Assembly (NCBI GenBank): GCA_020832305.1
Contig: JAFIEV010000089.1
Coordinates: 1 to 64,000, forward strand
Reading direction: 5' to 3'
Source of the DNA: Cyclobacteriaceae bacterium
GTDB lineage: Bacteria; Bacteroidota; Bacteroidia; Cytophagales; Cyclobacteriaceae
Length of the DNA: 64,000 nt
This document shows, piece after piece, positions 27,292-36,115 of the stretch (within the stretch, counting starts at the first letter, position 1; each line of letters opens with the position of its first letter). A program made the position numbers and the translations under genes. The notes beneath the pieces were generated by a model. The model was not told the origin of the DNA, searched no databases, and was given only the letters and a program-made list of their open reading frames with translations.

Positions 27292-28941
27292 TTATTGAAC
27301 AATTAGTTTTGCTTTTCTTACCTTTTGCCCTGTTGAACATGTAAAAATATAATGTCCGGGAATGAGTTGCGTGACATCCAATTCCAGTACATCATCCTTG
27401 GTAGTTTCGTCGAAGTTGTAGCTGATCAGTTTATTCCCTTTGAGGTCAAAAAAATCGATAACCACCATGCCTGGCCGGGAAAAATCAGTTGAATTAATAT
27501 AAATTTTTCGTGTATTGTCTACCGGGTTGGGATATACAATAAACCGATCCTGGATATCCTGTTCGAGATTGGTCGCAAGTGCATATGCTGACATAAAATT
27601 GGGAATACCATAACCAACCAGTGTATCTGGTGAATCACTTCTGCTGGCAGCATTTTTTAAATAATAAATTACCTCCATATTGCTAAGTTCCGGGAGCGCC
27701 TGCCAAAATCCCGCAACCAAACCAGCAATAAGAGGAGTGCTGAATGAAGTTCCGTTTGACATGCCTATATTATTACCTGTGACAATACTGGTGCCGGCAC
27801 CCAGTGCTGAGAGTTCGGGTTTTATGCGCCCGTCTGATGTCGGGCCGAAGGAACTAAAAAAAGATTTTTCCTGGTCGAGATCGACAGAACCTACCGAAAT
27901 AATTGAATCGGCATCTGCCGGAGCATTGATATACCGCCAGGTCTTATTTCCCTCATTTCCATTGCTGGCTACCACTATCATGCCTTTTCGGGCAGCAAAG
28001 GCAGCAGCCCTTGATATAATGGCTGTACGACCATCCATATCCTGATAGGTGTAATCCATCGAGGCATCATCGAAGTATGAATAGCCTACCGAAGAATTAA
28101 TGATATCAACCCCTATACTGTCGGCATACTCTGCTGCAAACAACCAGTTGTATTCTTCTATCCGGTATTCAGAGCTCACATCTTCTGTAACACATAGTAT
28201 GAAATCAGATTCATAGGCGGTGCCAATAAATTCATTTTCCCGGTATGCAGCTATACACGAAAGAACCCTGCTACCGTGAAAATCAAACTGGTAAACAGAG
28301 TTGGAATTTCTGATAAAATCACGGGTGGCAATAAATCTGTTCTCATTTTTTACCTGTTCGAAAAAAATTGAATTGTCTACATTTCTAAAGCCTGAGTCAA
28401 AAACAGCTATCTTGATTCCCCGACCTTTAAAACCTTTTTCATGCATCTTATCAATTCCGAGCATACGGTTTTGTGCATGAGTACTGGCCCTTTCAGCAGG
28501 AGATATTTCAATTTCCTGGGTGCCTTTTTTTCTATTTCGGCCACCGGTATTCTCATATAATAACCTGGCACCCGGCGCAACAAATTCGATTTTGCTTACA
28601 AAAGGCAGGCTTTCCAATTCACTTAATTGATCTTCACCAGCTTCTACAAGTACCGCGTTGAGCCATTTACTGCTAAAAAATACAGGTACACCTTTCAATT
28701 TCAGTTCGTTTAGATAAGCGCCACTAACCGGCAGATCAGATATATCAAGGGCAATGCCTTGTCTTTCCCGGCGCATTAATGCATCGGAAGTCATAAATTC
28801 CTGTGGTTGGCTTAAGCTATAGTTATTTTGCTCTTTATCAGCAAGGTATACTACATATCGGTTGATTTCCGCCTTAAGTTCCAATGAAAAAAAGACAAAA
28901 AAAAGGCAAACTCCCAAGTTTACTGACTTATTCAGTACCAT
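27292..28941 (-). CDS. S8 subtilisin-like protease with type IX secretion sorting domain
   Basis: This 549-residue secreted serine protease has a signal peptide at residues 1-24, an inhibitor-like propeptide, and a subtilase domain. The catalytic triad is Asp182 (IAVFDSGF), His222 (DFHGSRV) and Ser399 (NGTSFSTPLIAG), with oxyanion Asn328 (ASNGNEG). The last 80 residues form a type A type IX sorting domain, with YPNPVDN, a central FDLKGNKL strand and the ending KVRKAKLIVQ. The protein is therefore exported through the Por/T9SS pathway. It overlaps the upstream lipoprotein gene by 14 bp. Confidence 0.95.
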   Translation of the reverse strand: MVLNKSVNLGVCLFFVFFSLELKAEINRYVVYLADKEQNNYSLSQPQEFMTSDALMRRERQGIALDISDLPVSGAYLNELKLKGVPVFFSSKWLNAVLVEAGEDQLSELESLPFVSKIEFVAPGARLLYENTGGRNRKKGTQEIEISPAERASTHAQNRMLGIDKMHEKGFKGRGIKIAVFDSGFRNVDNSIFFEQVKNENRFIATRDFIRNSNSVYQFDFHGSRVLSCIAAYRENEFIGTAYESDFILCVTEDVSSEYRIEEYNWLFAAEYADSIGVDIINSSVGYSYFDDASMDYTYQDMDGRTAIISRAAAFAARKGMIVVASNGNEGNKTWRYINAPADADSIISVGSVDLDQEKSFFSSFGPTSDGRIKPELSALGAGTSIVTGNNIGMSNGTSFSTPLIAGLVAGFWQALPELSNMEVIYYLKNAASRSDSPDTLVGYGIPNFMSAYALATNLEQDIQDRFIVYPNPVDNTRKIYINSTDFSRPGMVVIDFFDLKGNKLISYNFDETTKDDVLELDVTQLIPGHYIFTCSTGQKVRKAKLIVQ

Positions 28942-29650
28942 ATTCTTTTAAACGTTTTCTGTAAGCTATTCCTGATTCTATGATAAACTGCCCTACACAT
29001 TCTGATTGAGCACAATAGTTCAATATTACGACTTCTTGTAAAATTTTTCCCACATCCTGGGCATTATATAAATACCTGACATCTCTAAAGAGAAGATTGT
29101 CCTGTACGTCATTAATACTTATTTTGATGGTGCTTGGGAATTGAAGATTAGCGCTTAGCTCAAATGGTTGGCTGGCTGCTGTTATTTCATGAATTTCTTC
29201 TCCCAACCCGTTCAGCGCATTGGTATTCCAGGCAGTATTCACAGCTACGGGCAAACTCAGTTTTATTTTCGGAATATTATTTTCGTTTACTATTACTCTT
29301 CTGTTATCTCTATGGGCAGTAAGTACAGAATCCAGCAGCCAGCTATCTGAAGCCCTGAATCTTTTAAATCGTTCTATGCGAAATGATTGGTTGCCCTCCA
29401 AATTTGTGAAGGTTCCTGTTATTTGTTCTTTCAGTTCATACCTTATGGTATCGTGGTTATTGCCCTGTCGGTATTGAATATACATTACATCATATACCCT
29501 GTACAATCCTTGTGTGAAAGGATAATATCTGAAGCCTGCCTCCGGATCTTCGTTGTCAAATAAGCTGGTACATGAGGTTAAAACCGTCGACAAAAAATAA
29601 ATTGACAGACTGACCAGGCTAAGCCATATGATGAATTTTGTGTTTTGCAT
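28928..29650 (-). CDS. Bacteroidota lipoprotein of unknown function
   Basis: This is a 240-residue protein with a lipoprotein signal: a hydrophobic N-terminus (FIIWLSLVSLSIYFLSTVLT) and lipobox LTSC at residues 24-27. The mature part starts LFDNEDPEAGFRYYPFTQG and is rich in beta strands. It ends with a pair of cysteines in NYCAQSECVGQF and the segment SGIAYRKRLKEYG. I do not recognise a named family. The start lies inside the 3' end of mnmA (32-bp overlap) and the stop overlaps the subtilase start, so it is a co-translated member of this operon. Surface display or a folding partner for the protease is a possibility only. Confidence 0.8.
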   Translation of the reverse strand: MQNTKFIIWLSLVSLSIYFLSTVLTSCTSLFDNEDPEAGFRYYPFTQGLYRVYDVMYIQYRQGNNHDTIRYELKEQITGTFTNLEGNQSFRIERFKRFRASDSWLLDSVLTAHRDNRRVIVNENNIPKIKLSLPVAVNTAWNTNALNGLGEEIHEITAASQPFELSANLQFPSTIKISINDVQDNLLFRDVRYLYNAQDVGKILQEVVILNYCAQSECVGQFIIESGIAYRKRLKEYGTE

Positions 29651-30752
29651 TTTTATGAAAACTTGAATGAATCCAACCTCCTCCTATTACATCATTACCT
29701 TCGTAGAAAACCGCTGCCTGTCCGGGAGCGATCGCATGAACACCCCTGCCGAAATACACCTTCATGGTATCTTCAACCTGTTCAATTACGGCTGGGGTAC
29801 CTTCATCCTTATATCGGACTTTTGTAATGGTGTCCATACGTTGACCATTCAAAGATGAATATTTTCCCATAATGAGCTGTTTTACATACATCCCGTCTCT
29901 GGACAATTCATCAAAAGTGCCCAAAACAACCTGATTTTTATCTTTGATAATTTCCGTTACGTATACCGGATAGCCGAGGGCAATGCCAAGTCCTTTTCGT
30001 TGGCCCACTGTATAAAAAGGATATCCCTGATGTTTACCAACAACTGTACCATCTTCCAATATAAACTCGCCATTGGCAACTTTCTCTTCCAGTCCAGGTA
30101 ATCGTTTTTTTAAAAATCCTCGGTAATCATTGTCAGGTACAAAGCATATCTCATACGATTCAGGCTTATTTACAAGTTCCGTAAAACCCCTGTCGAGTGC
30201 CATTTGGCGAATTTCCTGTTTGGTAAAATTTCCCAGGGGTAATATGGTCCTGCTGAGACTTTCCTGGGAAACACCCCATAGCACATAGGACTGATCTTTA
30301 TTTTCATCCCTCCCTTTAGAAATAATATAACGATCATTTTCATACCTTAGTTTGGCATAATGACCGGTAGCGATGTAATCACAATTTAATTTATTGGCTC
30401 GTTTGAGAAGTGCATCCCACTTGATGTGGGTGTTGCACAAAACACAAGGATTTGGTGTACGTCCTGCTACATATTCATCGGTAAAATGATTGATCACATA
30501 ATCGCCAAACTCCTCTCTGATATCGAGTATATAATGCGGGAAACCATAACTTACTGCAAGATTTCGGGCATCGTTTATGGAGTCAAGGCTGCAACAGCCC
30601 GTTTCTTTTTTTGAGGCTACCGTTGAGGCATAGTCCCAGGTCTTCATGGTCATACCAATGACTTCATACCCTTCTTCATGTAACAAAGCAGCCGCAACCG
30701 AACTGTCGATACCTCCACTCATGGCCACCAATACTCTTCCCTTCGTACTCAT
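29619..30752 (-). CDS. mnmA: tRNA-uridine 2-sulfurtransferase
   Basis: MnmA adds sulfur to C2 of the wobble uridine (s2U34) in tRNAs for Lys, Glu and Gln. The 377-residue protein starts with the PP-loop VLVAMSGGIDSSVAAALL. The two catalytic cysteines are in NPCVLCN (near residue 103) and YEICFVPDNDYR (near residue 201). The conserved tRNA-binding GHYAKLR and the C-terminal beta domain (GQRKGLGIALG, PGQAAVFYEG) are complete. It is the first gene of the overlapping minus-strand operon. Confidence 0.97.
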   Translation of the reverse strand: MSTKGRVLVAMSGGIDSSVAAALLHEEGYEVIGMTMKTWDYASTVASKKETGCCSLDSINDARNLAVSYGFPHYILDIREEFGDYVINHFTDEYVAGRTPNPCVLCNTHIKWDALLKRANKLNCDYIATGHYAKLRYENDRYIISKGRDENKDQSYVLWGVSQESLSRTILPLGNFTKQEIRQMALDRGFTELVNKPESYEICFVPDNDYRGFLKKRLPGLEEKVANGEFILEDGTVVGKHQGYPFYTVGQRKGLGIALGYPVYVTEIIKDKNQVVLGTFDELSRDGMYVKQLIMGKYSSLNGQRMDTITKVRYKDEGTPAVIEQVEDTMKVYFGRGVHAIAPGQAAVFYEGNDVIGGGWIHSSFHKNAKHKIHHMA

Positions 30753-30849
30753 ACTTTTATCATCAGGTTCAAAGCCTGACTTTATATTCTAAATTGATTT
30801 TAAAACAATCCGTAAGTAAATCAATAAACGATTTTCAATACTTTCTATG

Positions 30850-30882
30850 CAAAATTAACAAATTATCATTAATTGGCATCAA
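30850..30882 (-). promoter_or_regulatory. Candidate promoter of the mnmA operon
   Basis: The minus strand has TTG (30880-30882) and, 22 bp later, TAATTTTG (30850-30857), matching TAnnTTTG. It lies about 98 bp upstream of the mnmA ATG in the 235-bp divergent region shared with the mechanosensitive channel gene. The spacing is slightly long. Confidence 0.35.
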
Positions 30883-30987
30883 TAGTAAAAACACAAAAAG
30901 TAATTATTTGATTTCTATTGTGTTTAAAAATTTGTTATTTGCGCCTTTTATTTCATTAAACTAAGTTAAATTAAAAAAGCATTAATT

Positions 30988-31818
30988 ATGGAGGATTTCA
31001 ACCTGCAAAACCATTCGGACCAAATTGTCAGCCTATTTATTGACTTTGCGCCAAGAGTTATTTTGGCGATAATCACTCTTATCATCGGTTTTATGATCAT
31101 AAAACCGGTTGTCAAAACTTTTAGAAATGTTTTACAAAAAAACAATATTGAAGCATCATTGGTGCCTTTTCTTTCAAACATTATCAATATTGTGCTTAGG
31201 GTCGTCCTGATTATCAGTGTAGCCTCCATGATTGGTGTTGAAACGACCTCATTTATTGCTGTTTTGGGTGCCGCTGGTCTTGCAGTAGGTTTGGCTCTGC
31301 AAGGCAGTTTATCAAATTTTGCCGGTGGTGTACTTATTCTAATACTCAGACCTTTTAAGGTTGGGGATGTAATAGAAACTCAGGGATTTGTTGGTGTAGT
31401 TCATGAAATTCAGATATTTAATACCCATATTAAAACCTTTGATAACCGTAGAATCATCCTCCCGAATTCGGCGGTGTCTAACAATGCCATTATAAATATA
31501 ACCCTTGAAGATACACGCCGTGTCGACATGGAATTTACTATAAGTTATGACGATGATATCATCAAAACCAAAGAGATATTGTTAGAGCTTATAAAAAGCG
31601 ATGAAAGGGTCATCAACGAACCGGCCGAGCCATTTGTGGCCTTCAGGGAAATGGCAGACAGCGCGCTTGTATTTGTGGTTCGTGCATGGTGTAATAAGCA
31701 GGATTACTGGGGTATATATTTCGGCATGCAGGAAAAAGTAAAGCAAAGATTCGATCAGGAAGGTATAAGCATTCCCTTTCCGCAGAGAGACGTACATTTG
31801 TATACCCATTCAAATTGA
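30988..31818 (+). CDS. Small-conductance mechanosensitive channel (MscS family)
   Basis: This inner-membrane channel opens under membrane tension to release solutes during osmotic downshock. The 276-residue protein has three membrane helices (about residues 15-40, 65-90 and 90-115). The pore helix carries the glycine/alanine pattern GAAGLAVGLALQGSLSNFAGG. The beta domain (PFKVGDVIETQGFVGVVHEI) and a C-terminal alpha/beta domain follow. Length and domain order are those of E. coli MscS. It is transcribed divergently from mnmA, with 72 bp to the next gene on the same strand. Confidence 0.95.
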   Translation: MEDFNLQNHSDQIVSLFIDFAPRVILAIITLIIGFMIIKPVVKTFRNVLQKNNIEASLVPFLSNIINIVLRVVLIISVASMIGVETTSFIAVLGAAGLAVGLALQGSLSNFAGGVLILILRPFKVGDVIETQGFVGVVHEIQIFNTHIKTFDNRRIILPNSAVSNNAIINITLEDTRRVDMEFTISYDDDIIKTKEILLELIKSDERVINEPAEPFVAFREMADSALVFVVRAWCNKQDYWGIYFGMQEKVKQRFDQEGISIPFPQRDVHLYTHSN

Positions 31819-31890
31819 GTTTTAGAATTGTAATTAATTATTCACTTTAGATTTTTATTAACTACTTAAACAGATTAACCTTTACCTTAC

Positions 31891-32793
31891 ATGAAGACAA
31901 TTTTTATGTTGATTTTTGCCATGGCATTGTGTATTACAAATTTCGCCATGGCACAGGAAGAAGACAGCCTTTCCCTTTGGAAGACCACCCTCAATATGGG
32001 GGTTAATATCAACCAGGCCTCATTTAGTGATAACTGGAAAGCCGGTGGAGTAAATTCAATTGGGGTAAATACCTTTTTGAATTTCAGGGCAGTATATGAG
32101 AAGGATAAAATTTCCTGGGACAATGCCGTTGAATTGCTGTATGGCTTTGTAAACTTATCTGATCAAAATCCCAGTTTTAGAAAAACCAATGATCGGATAT
32201 TTCTTGATAGCAAAGTTGGCTACAAATTAAGTGAAACATGGGATTTGTTTGGCTCCCTGAATTTTCAGACCCAATGGGCTGATGGTTTTCGATATGAAAG
32301 GGGAACCGGTGACCGCGATGAGGAAATCCTGATTTCAGGTTTTTTTGCCCCGGCATTTCTTACCACTGCCTGGGGTTTGCAATACGAACCGGCTAAGTTT
32401 TTCAGACTGAGGTTGGCACCTTTTTCCCCCAGGATAACCATTGTTAACAATGCTGATATAATAGCGAATGTACCAGAAAATTATGGAGTGGCGCCTGGCG
32501 AGACCGTCCGCTATGAATGGCTTGCATTTCAGATGATGGCAGATTTTGATAAAGATATAGCTGAAAATCTTAATCTGAAGTTCAGATATTTCATGTTTGC
32601 CAATTACGAAACCCTGGCTTTTAAAACCATTGATCATCGTCTGGATTTATCGATGACGGCAAAAGTTAATAAATTCCTGAATGTTAATCTCACAGCTATT
32701 ATGCTTTATGACATTGACCAGGACAAAGACATACAGTTTTCACAGGCACTGTCTGTAGGTTTTGCTTACACATTCAAAAATCACAAGGATTAG
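31891..32793 (+). CDS. DUF3078 outer-membrane beta-barrel-like protein
   Basis: This is a 300-residue Bacteroidota-specific protein. It has a Sec signal peptide (MKTIFMLIFAMALCITNFAMAQ) and a mature part made of alternating strands. It carries the family-type opening LWKTTLNMGVNINQASFSDNW plus KAGGVNSIGVNTFLNF, and ends in a barrel strand (SVGFAYTFKNHKD). No enzyme motif is present. It likely sits in the outer membrane, but its function is not known. cutC follows 21 bp later, so the two may be cotranscribed. Confidence 0.85.
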   Translation: MKTIFMLIFAMALCITNFAMAQEEDSLSLWKTTLNMGVNINQASFSDNWKAGGVNSIGVNTFLNFRAVYEKDKISWDNAVELLYGFVNLSDQNPSFRKTNDRIFLDSKVGYKLSETWDLFGSLNFQTQWADGFRYERGTGDRDEEILISGFFAPAFLTTAWGLQYEPAKFFRLRLAPFSPRITIVNNADIIANVPENYGVAPGETVRYEWLAFQMMADFDKDIAENLNLKFRYFMFANYETLAFKTIDHRLDLSMTAKVNKFLNVNLTAIMLYDIDQDKDIQFSQALSVGFAYTFKNHKD

Positions 32794-32814
32794 GCCAGTT
32801 AAATTTGAATTGGT

Positions 32815-33450
32815 ATGATTAAGGAGGCTTGTGTTGAGAATATTTCCCAGGCGCAAATCGCTTGTAAACGAGGTGCGACAAGGGTTGAATTATGTGAAAA
32901 TCTTTCCATGGGAGGCACGACGCCCTCCCATGGTTCTGTTATTTGGTGTAAACATCATTTGGGAATACCTTCCCTTGTAATGTTGCGTTGCCGGGGAGGT
33001 AATTTTTTGTATACCAAAGCTGAAGTAAATACCATGGTATATGATGCGCAATTTCTTTCAGAAGCCAGGGTTGATGGAATTGTTACAGGCTGTCTTAATG
33101 AAAAACTAATGCCCGATTGGCATTTTCTGGAAAAAATAAAAAAAATTGCAGATAATATTCCTTTGACCTTTCACAAAGCGATAGATCTTTGTAAGGATAT
33201 TCCCGAATGCATAAGGCAAGCTTCATCAAACGGACTGATCAGCAGGGTTTTAAGTTCAGGCGGGGCCGAAACCGCAAAAGAAGGGCATCACATTCTCAAT
33301 CAAATGATCGAAATTGCAGGTGATACTATTGAAATAGTGGTAGCTGGAAAAGTTACAGATCAGAACATTGAACAATTAGCCTCCATTATGCCCAAAGCCA
33401 GGGCTTTTCATGGAAAAAAGATAGTGGGGGAACTCACTGATGCGTATTAA
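32815..33450 (+). CDS. cutC: CutC-family protein (short form)
   Basis: This 211-residue TIM-barrel protein has CutC motifs: ATRVELCENLSMGGTTPSHG, RCRGGNFLY, DGIVTGCLN, TFHKAIDLC and RVLSSGGAETAKEG. CutC was named for copper tolerance in E. coli, but the role is debated and may be indirect. The protein is about 30 residues shorter than the E. coli one, yet the late FHGKKI strand is present, so I treat it as intact. The ATG start lies 21 bp after the DUF3078 gene and the stop lies 12 bp from the convergent lipid A deacylase-like gene. Confidence 0.88.
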   Translation: MIKEACVENISQAQIACKRGATRVELCENLSMGGTTPSHGSVIWCKHHLGIPSLVMLRCRGGNFLYTKAEVNTMVYDAQFLSEARVDGIVTGCLNEKLMPDWHFLEKIKKIADNIPLTFHKAIDLCKDIPECIRQASSNGLISRVLSSGGAETAKEGHHILNQMIEIAGDTIEIVVAGKVTDQNIEQLASIMPKARAFHGKKIVGELTDAY

Positions 33451-33462
33451 TGATTTCTCTGG

Positions 33463-34563
33463 TTAAAAGATAAATCCTGCCTGAAGGTCCATATTTTGAG
33501 CCACATGACCATATGCTTTGAGTGAAGCCCCTAAATAAAAGCCATTTTTAAATAAATAATTCAATGCATATCGTTGAAAGAACTTACGACTGCTGTTTTC
33601 ATTAATATGCAATGCATACCATCCCAATTGTTGATTAAACATTATATTACCAATAATCAAATGATGCTGTACAAGCAATGATGCGATAAAGGGATTCATC
33701 CCCTCTCCTCTGTTTCTGCGTATTGCATAACTGCCATCATAAGAAATCTCAGAGCCAATCCCTATGGCGTTGATATAACTCAAAGGATGAATGGCACCAA
33801 ATTGGATTCCTTTAATATAACTTGTTTGATCCTGAAAAACAGAATCTGCCCTGGCCGTCTCCAAACTGCCAAAGATACCGGTGTAAAAACGGGTTTTCCC
33901 TCGAAATCTGTTATCCGGCTCATGAGAAGGCCAATCGAAGTCTTTTGGTCGATAATGAATGCCAACCCCAAACATTGGAAAATTCATTCCCTTATTGGGT
34001 TGCTTTACCCCTCCATTGGATATGTGATTGTAGATGGCATCCATAGAAATGCTATACTGAGCGCTAACCTGATAACCGAGGTGCAAACCTGTAAACATCA
34101 TAAAGCTCAATGGCCTGCTAAAGAATATATTTTCAGGATTTTGTTCCTCATGATAAACCCTGCTCAGGTAAGAAATACCAATGCCACTTTTTAATGTAAG
34201 TTGAAGGCGGTTATGTCTTAGAAGATATGGTTCAAAATGAAATCTCAGATTATTTGCTGTGCCGAGAACTTCGGGGTTGCGAAAATTGTAATGACTAAAT
34301 CCAACACCCAGTTGATAAAAACAATTGCAATGATCCCAGTATTTTTTGTCCAGATGCAGGCGACTCCACTCTACATGAAATCCTACCGGGTTAGTAGTAG
34401 AGATAGGTTTGAGATCCTGGGAATGCGGAATAATAAATCCATTATTCGCCCTGAATGACAAAAAATCAATTTTGTGCTGTGCCAGAAGATGTGAGTTTTG
34501 GGCCAATAGCGCTAAGAAAAACACAGCAATCTTCAAAAAAAATGTGCACTGAAAATTTTTCAT
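33463..34563 (-). CDS. Acyloxyacyl hydrolase (PagL-like lipid A 3-O-deacylase)
   Basis: From the ATG at 34563 the protein has a signal peptide (KIAVFFLALLAQNSHLLAQ) and a beta-barrel body. YNHISNGGVKQPNKGMNF contains the PagL-type His-x-Ser pair (His180 and Ser182 in this numbering) and the following Asn/Gly pattern. PagL enzymes in the outer membrane remove the 3-O acyl chain of lipid A. The protein is about twice the length of classical PagL because of extra strands after the active site, a form found in Bacteroidota. A fatty-acid hydroxylase gene lies 61 bp upstream on the same strand, so both may remodel envelope lipids. Confidence 0.82.
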   Translation of the reverse strand: MKNFQCTFFLKIAVFFLALLAQNSHLLAQHKIDFLSFRANNGFIIPHSQDLKPISTTNPVGFHVEWSRLHLDKKYWDHCNCFYQLGVGFSHYNFRNPEVLGTANNLRFHFEPYLLRHNRLQLTLKSGIGISYLSRVYHEEQNPENIFFSRPLSFMMFTGLHLGYQVSAQYSISMDAIYNHISNGGVKQPNKGMNFPMFGVGIHYRPKDFDWPSHEPDNRFRGKTRFYTGIFGSLETARADSVFQDQTSYIKGIQFGAIHPLSYINAIGIGSEISYDGSYAIRRNRGEGMNPFIASLLVQHHLIIGNIMFNQQLGWYALHINENSSRKFFQRYALNYLFKNGFYLGASLKAYGHVAQNMDLQAGFIF

Positions 34564-34624
34564 CGAAACTGGTGACATTTTCATATTTAAAAAATCCAGA
34601 TAAACGGTTACAAATTTTTTCTTC

Positions 34625-35389
34625 CTACTTTATACCATCCGGCTTTTCTGTACCCATCCACTTATCCCAAAAAGTGAAATAAAGACCAAAATTATATCTG
34701 AATAACTTATGATGAACATCGTGATGACTGGCACCTATTATGTTCTTCTGTAAAAATCCCTTTTCAGGAAAAACTTCAACTCCTGCATGATTTACAATTG
34801 CAGAAAGGGTCATCAACATCAATAAAGCCAATAATACCATCCAATGAACAGGAATGATAAAAGTGAGCAAAGGAATGATGGCAGATTGTAAAAAGGATTC
34901 TGCAGGATGAAATGAAAAAGAAGTAAATGCAGTTGTTTCAACACTGTCATGATGAACCTTGTGAATTTTGTGATAGACTCCGGGCCGGTGCATCCATCTG
35001 TGCAACCAGTAATAGTAGGTTTCATGAATAAGAAGGTATGCAAAAATGCTCATAGGTACATACCACCATGAATATTCAAGGATATCGATATAAATCATGG
35101 TTTTTCCGGTATACCAAAAATAAATCATTGCCGCACCGGAAATCGCAAAAATAGCAGAACCAATAAATGCCCATTTTATTTCTTTGCGAAATTGACCATG
35201 CGAAGGAACTTTTTTATGAAGAAATTTATGTTGAAATACTGTTTTGAAAGTATGGTATATCAAATAATGATACATACCCGAAAACAAAATATATCTGGCG
35301 AATATTACCAAAAAGAAAATAAGTGTTACGTTTATTAGAACATAAGGATTGCCAAAGTCAGCTTCCCAAAATCCATTTATTTCCGGCAT
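34625..35389 (-). CDS. Membrane fatty-acid hydroxylase / sterol desaturase family protein
   Basis: This 254-residue di-iron membrane oxygenase has four to five membrane helices. The histidine clusters are HETYYYWLHRWMH (His122, His130, His134), HKIHKVHH (residues 140-147), and SHHDVHH (His222 to His227). This eight-histidine pattern binds the two irons. The family hydroxylates or desaturates carotenoids, sterols or fatty acids; the substrate is not shown by sequence. The start is ATG at 35389. The next gene on the same strand is the PagL-like deacylase. Confidence 0.9.
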   Translation of the reverse strand: MPEINGFWEADFGNPYVLINVTLIFFLVIFARYILFSGMYHYLIYHTFKTVFQHKFLHKKVPSHGQFRKEIKWAFIGSAIFAISGAAMIYFWYTGKTMIYIDILEYSWWYVPMSIFAYLLIHETYYYWLHRWMHRPGVYHKIHKVHHDSVETTAFTSFSFHPAESFLQSAIIPLLTFIIPVHWMVLLALLMLMTLSAIVNHAGVEVFPEKGFLQKNIIGASHHDVHHKLFRYNFGLYFTFWDKWMGTEKPDGIK

Positions 35390-35593
35390 ATGACTTCAGG
35401 TTTTAAATTATCGATGTTTGACTAATTAGCAAAACGGTCTTTTTGAATCAATGTTTAACAAAATATGCAAAAAGATCATTCTCATTTTCAGATTTATTGT
35501 TCATATTTGTCACTATACTTGGTCAATTCGTTATTGGACTGGCATAGCTTTAAAATATGATTGCTACCTGCCTTAACATTGAGATATTTTTTT

Positions 35594-36115
35594 ATGTACA
35601 ATTCAATTAACATCGAAACACCCAGATTGGTAATAAGAAGGCTGGAGGAAAAAGATTTTTCTGCATTTTATGATTTAATGAAGGATCCTATTGCCTGCAG
35701 GTATTTACCATCAGACCCTTCAAGTAAAACAGACAAAGCCATTAGAGATTTATTTGACAAAACCATAGGTGGCTATCTTACCTCCAGACAAATTCATTAT
35801 TATGCCATAGCCTTTAGGATAAATGACGATTTTATGGGCTGTATTGGTATATATGAGACAGAAAATCAGCAAGATATGGAAATCCAATTCAATATTCTTC
35901 CAGGTTACTGGAACCATGGATTTGCATCTGAAGCAGCACATTCATTGATTAATCATGCCTTTGAGAAAATGCAGGTTACAAGGGTTTTTGTAAAATTGCA
36001 TGCATTAAACCAATGGGCCATTCGGGTTGCCGGTAATCTGGGCATGAAAAAAATAAAGGAAGAATCCCTGCCTCAAGGTAAATTTATTCATTACAGCATC
36101 AGTAAACCTGAATAG
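35594..36115 (+). CDS. GNAT N-acetyltransferase (RimJ/RimL-like)
   Basis: This is a 173-residue GNAT domain protein from the ATG at 35594 (MYNSINIETPRLVIRRLEEK). An in-frame ATG at 35561 would add 11 residues with no family match. ETPRLVIRRL is the typical RimJ/L strand 1. The acetyl-CoA site lies in LPGYWNHGFASEAAHSLINH, followed by ALNQWAIRVAGNLGMKKI. Substrates could be protein N-termini, amines or small molecules. Its end overlaps the convergent fucosidase gene by 17 bp. Confidence 0.88.
   Translation: MYNSINIETPRLVIRRLEEKDFSAFYDLMKDPIACRYLPSDPSSKTDKAIRDLFDKTIGGYLTSRQIHYYAIAFRINDDFMGCIGIYETENQQDMEIQFNILPGYWNHGFASEAAHSLINHAFEKMQVTRVFVKLHALNQWAIRVAGNLGMKKIKEESLPQGKFIHYSISKPE

Noticed and set aside
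32815-33450. CutC as a truncated pseudogene
   Set aside because: It is short but all conserved strands and motifs are present, and no frameshifted continuation follows.
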